Assembly (NCBI RefSeq): GCF_022340605.1
Contig: NZ_JAJDNQ010000039.1
Coordinates: forward strand, 1 to 63,851
Source of the DNA: Thiohalocapsa sp.
Lineage (GTDB): Bacteria; Pseudomonadota; Gammaproteobacteria; Chromatiales; Chromatiaceae
Reading direction: 5' to 3'
Length of the DNA: 63,851 bases
This document shows positions 63,601 through 63,851 of the stretch, piece after piece. The notes under the pieces are model-generated. The model ran no database searches. It was not told the origin of the DNA and was given only the letters and a program-made list of their open reading frames with translations. Position numbers and translations under genes: made by a program. Position 1 is the stretch's first letter; each line of letters opens with the position of its first letter.

Positions 63601-63851
63601 AGCTGACCGAGGGCACCAACCGCCGTCCCGGCGCCACCACCGGCAGGCCGAATCCGGTCGGCCAGGCCGTGCAGCTGGTCAGCCGCCCGATCCGCGTCGA
63701 GCTGCCGAAGCGCACCTTCCGCCAGGATCTCGGGCTGGAGGACAGGACCCGGGTGCCGATCCTGCGCGATGCGGCCAAGGTCAGCGACGATGCCGAGGCG
63801 GTGTTCTACTTTCCCGGCTGCGGCTCTGAGCGGTTGTTCTCCGACATCGGC
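60615..63851 (+). CDS. FAD-linked oxidoreductase with DUF3683 N-terminus and 4Fe-4S/CCG C-terminus, partial
   Basis: 1079 residues to the right edge, no stop reached. An N-terminal DUF3683 region (about 40-190) precedes an FAD-binding PCMH domain with PP-loop [17 protein letters not shown] (about 224). An FAD-linked oxidase C-terminal domain follows, with the [10 protein letters not shown] and SGEHGIGL blocks. Then come two cysteine clusters, [11 protein letters not shown] (about 854) and [12 protein letters not shown] (about 915), and the beginning of a CCG heterodisulfide-reductase-like domain ([11 protein letters not shown]). The layout matches large D-lactate/glycolate-type dehydrogenases of about 1280 residues. 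It would oxidise a 2-hydroxy acid and pass electrons to the respiratory chain. Confidence 0.9.
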   Translation, partial: MSAPADLPGHAANPAATLRQTAAQSPQAAAAGDAEAAPTHRLREIPYNYTSFSDREVVIRFLGEANWRLIEALRGTRRTGRSARMLFEVLGDMWVVTRNPYLQDDLLADAKRRVLLVQALEHRLDQFEQRLNDNQQAAELLAAARAAVQRFAAQFEQDKRLRRLITKRLAGITRGDNINFGGLARVAHATDATDWRVELPFVVITPDTEVEVAPIVAACIDCGLPIIPRGGGTGYTGSAVPLDARTAVINTEKLEALSGVERMDLPGSDGRAGPRNVPTVRAGAGVVTRRVSDLADAKGLAFAVDPTSQDASCIGGNVAMNAGGKKAVLWGTALDNLVSWRMVTPDADWLEVERLDHNLGKIHDAETVRFRISRYAGDGITPKGTPRLLTLPGSAFRKLGLGKDVTDKFLSGLPGVQKEGCDGLITSARFVLHRMPAHVRTVCLEFFGTDLDRAVPAIVEVKGYVDDHPEVQIAGLEHLDERYVRAVNYSTKANRRELPKMVLIADLVSDDAEAVDFVAAEVIRLANARDGEGFIAVSPEARKRFWLDRARTAAISRHTNAFKINEDVVIPLDKLAAYSRGIERINVEQSIRNKDTIMAAVLDYLAGPLNEARPADTYESSDEARAILDAKRVAASQVVDQARNRWHSILELLDEPAIEHLDLLREPERALVHGKDTLLDLMLRRDLRQSYRKEVARRLDEIFAGQDLAPVRARLAEIHKQARDSRLFVALHMHAGDGNVHTNIPVHSDNYAMLKEADRIVDQVMHLATGLGGVISGEHGIGLTKIGYLEPEKLDAFARYKAEIDPKQRFNPGKLAKDSGLDGAYTPSLRLVQQEAIILEETELGALNDDVKHCLRCGKCKPKCMTHVPRANLLYSPRNKILGTGLIIEAFLYEEQTRRGLSARHFDEMNDVADHCTICHKCLSPCPVDIDFGDVTMRLRRILVQRGKKRTSPGASAALGFLNTQNPQAIRVLRKGLAEWGFAGLNLAHAAAARLKLTEGTNRRPGATTGRPNPVGQAVQLVSRPIRVELPKRTFRQDLGLEDRTRVPILRDAAKVSDDAEAVFYFPGCGSERLFSDIG

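Overview
The window is high-GC, gene-dense chromosomal DNA of a gammaproteobacterium. Gene order is the main evidence: hslV-hslU with ubiE-ubiJ-ubiB, lptM-lysA-dapF-DUF484-xerC, divergent rhlB/trxA followed by rho, and divergent nudE/yrfG are all classical gammaproteobacterial blocks. The GC level, the twin-thioredoxin secreted protein and the intergenic palindrome families would fit a Chromatiales/Ectothiorhodospira-type lineage, but this is inference and no rRNA is present to confirm it. No complete tRNA, rRNA, CRISPR array, insertion sequence or prophage was found.

Layout. 0-3.9 kb: the C-terminal end of a Uma2-type nuclease, palindromic repeats, then ubiB, ubiJ and ubiE (minus strand, ubiquinone synthesis). 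3.9-8.1 kb: a DUF971 gene, a degenerate accessory insert with two inverted arrays of 27-bp repeats, then hslU and hslV. 8.1-11.5 kb: a BLUF blue-light sensor, a fasciclin-domain protein, a decayed ORF, a MntA/HepT-like type VII toxin-antitoxin pair and a glutaredoxin-like protein. 11.8-16.7 kb: the lptM-lysA-dapF-DUF484-xerC block with a methyltransferase inserted between lysA and dapF. 16.8-24 kb: META-domain and L,D-transpeptidase envelope proteins, a DUF1631 protein, an alpha/beta hydrolase and a DUF2867-type reductase. 24-25.4 kb: a lower-GC islet with a sulfotransferase flanked by two diverged copies of the same short coding fragment. 25.4-30 kb: an MGS-amidohydrolase fusion, hisI, MarC, a DUF1269 protein and small proteins.

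30-44.7 kb is a sensory block: a DegP/DegQ-type protease, an OmpR-type regulator with its histidine kinase, an orphan OmpR-type regulator, a REC-EAL protein, a single-domain REC protein and a 2370-residue hybrid histidine kinase with about eight PAS and two GAF-like domains. 45-50 kb holds a DUF302 protein, a Gly/Tyr-rich envelope protein, hypB and hypA without a hydrogenase, a KaiB-like protein beside an internally deleted receiver remnant, a DUF6279-type lipoprotein and a small secreted protein. 50-57.9 kb holds the twin-thioredoxin protein, nudE, yrfG, rhlB, trxA, rho with a C-rich leader, and a PqiA-like membrane protein. 58-63.85 kb holds gene debris (including a hemerythrin remnant), ppk2 and an iron-sulfur FAD oxidoreductase that runs off the right edge.

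The most unusual signals are the KaiB-like gene next to a receiver that has lost its phospho-acceptor core, the MGS-amidohydrolase fusion, the very large sensor kinase with its c-di-GMP neighbours, the sulfotransferase islet with paired outward fragments, and several dispersed intergenic repeat families. One repeat family of about 130-160 bp sits directly behind the stop codons of two unrelated genes in the same relative orientation.
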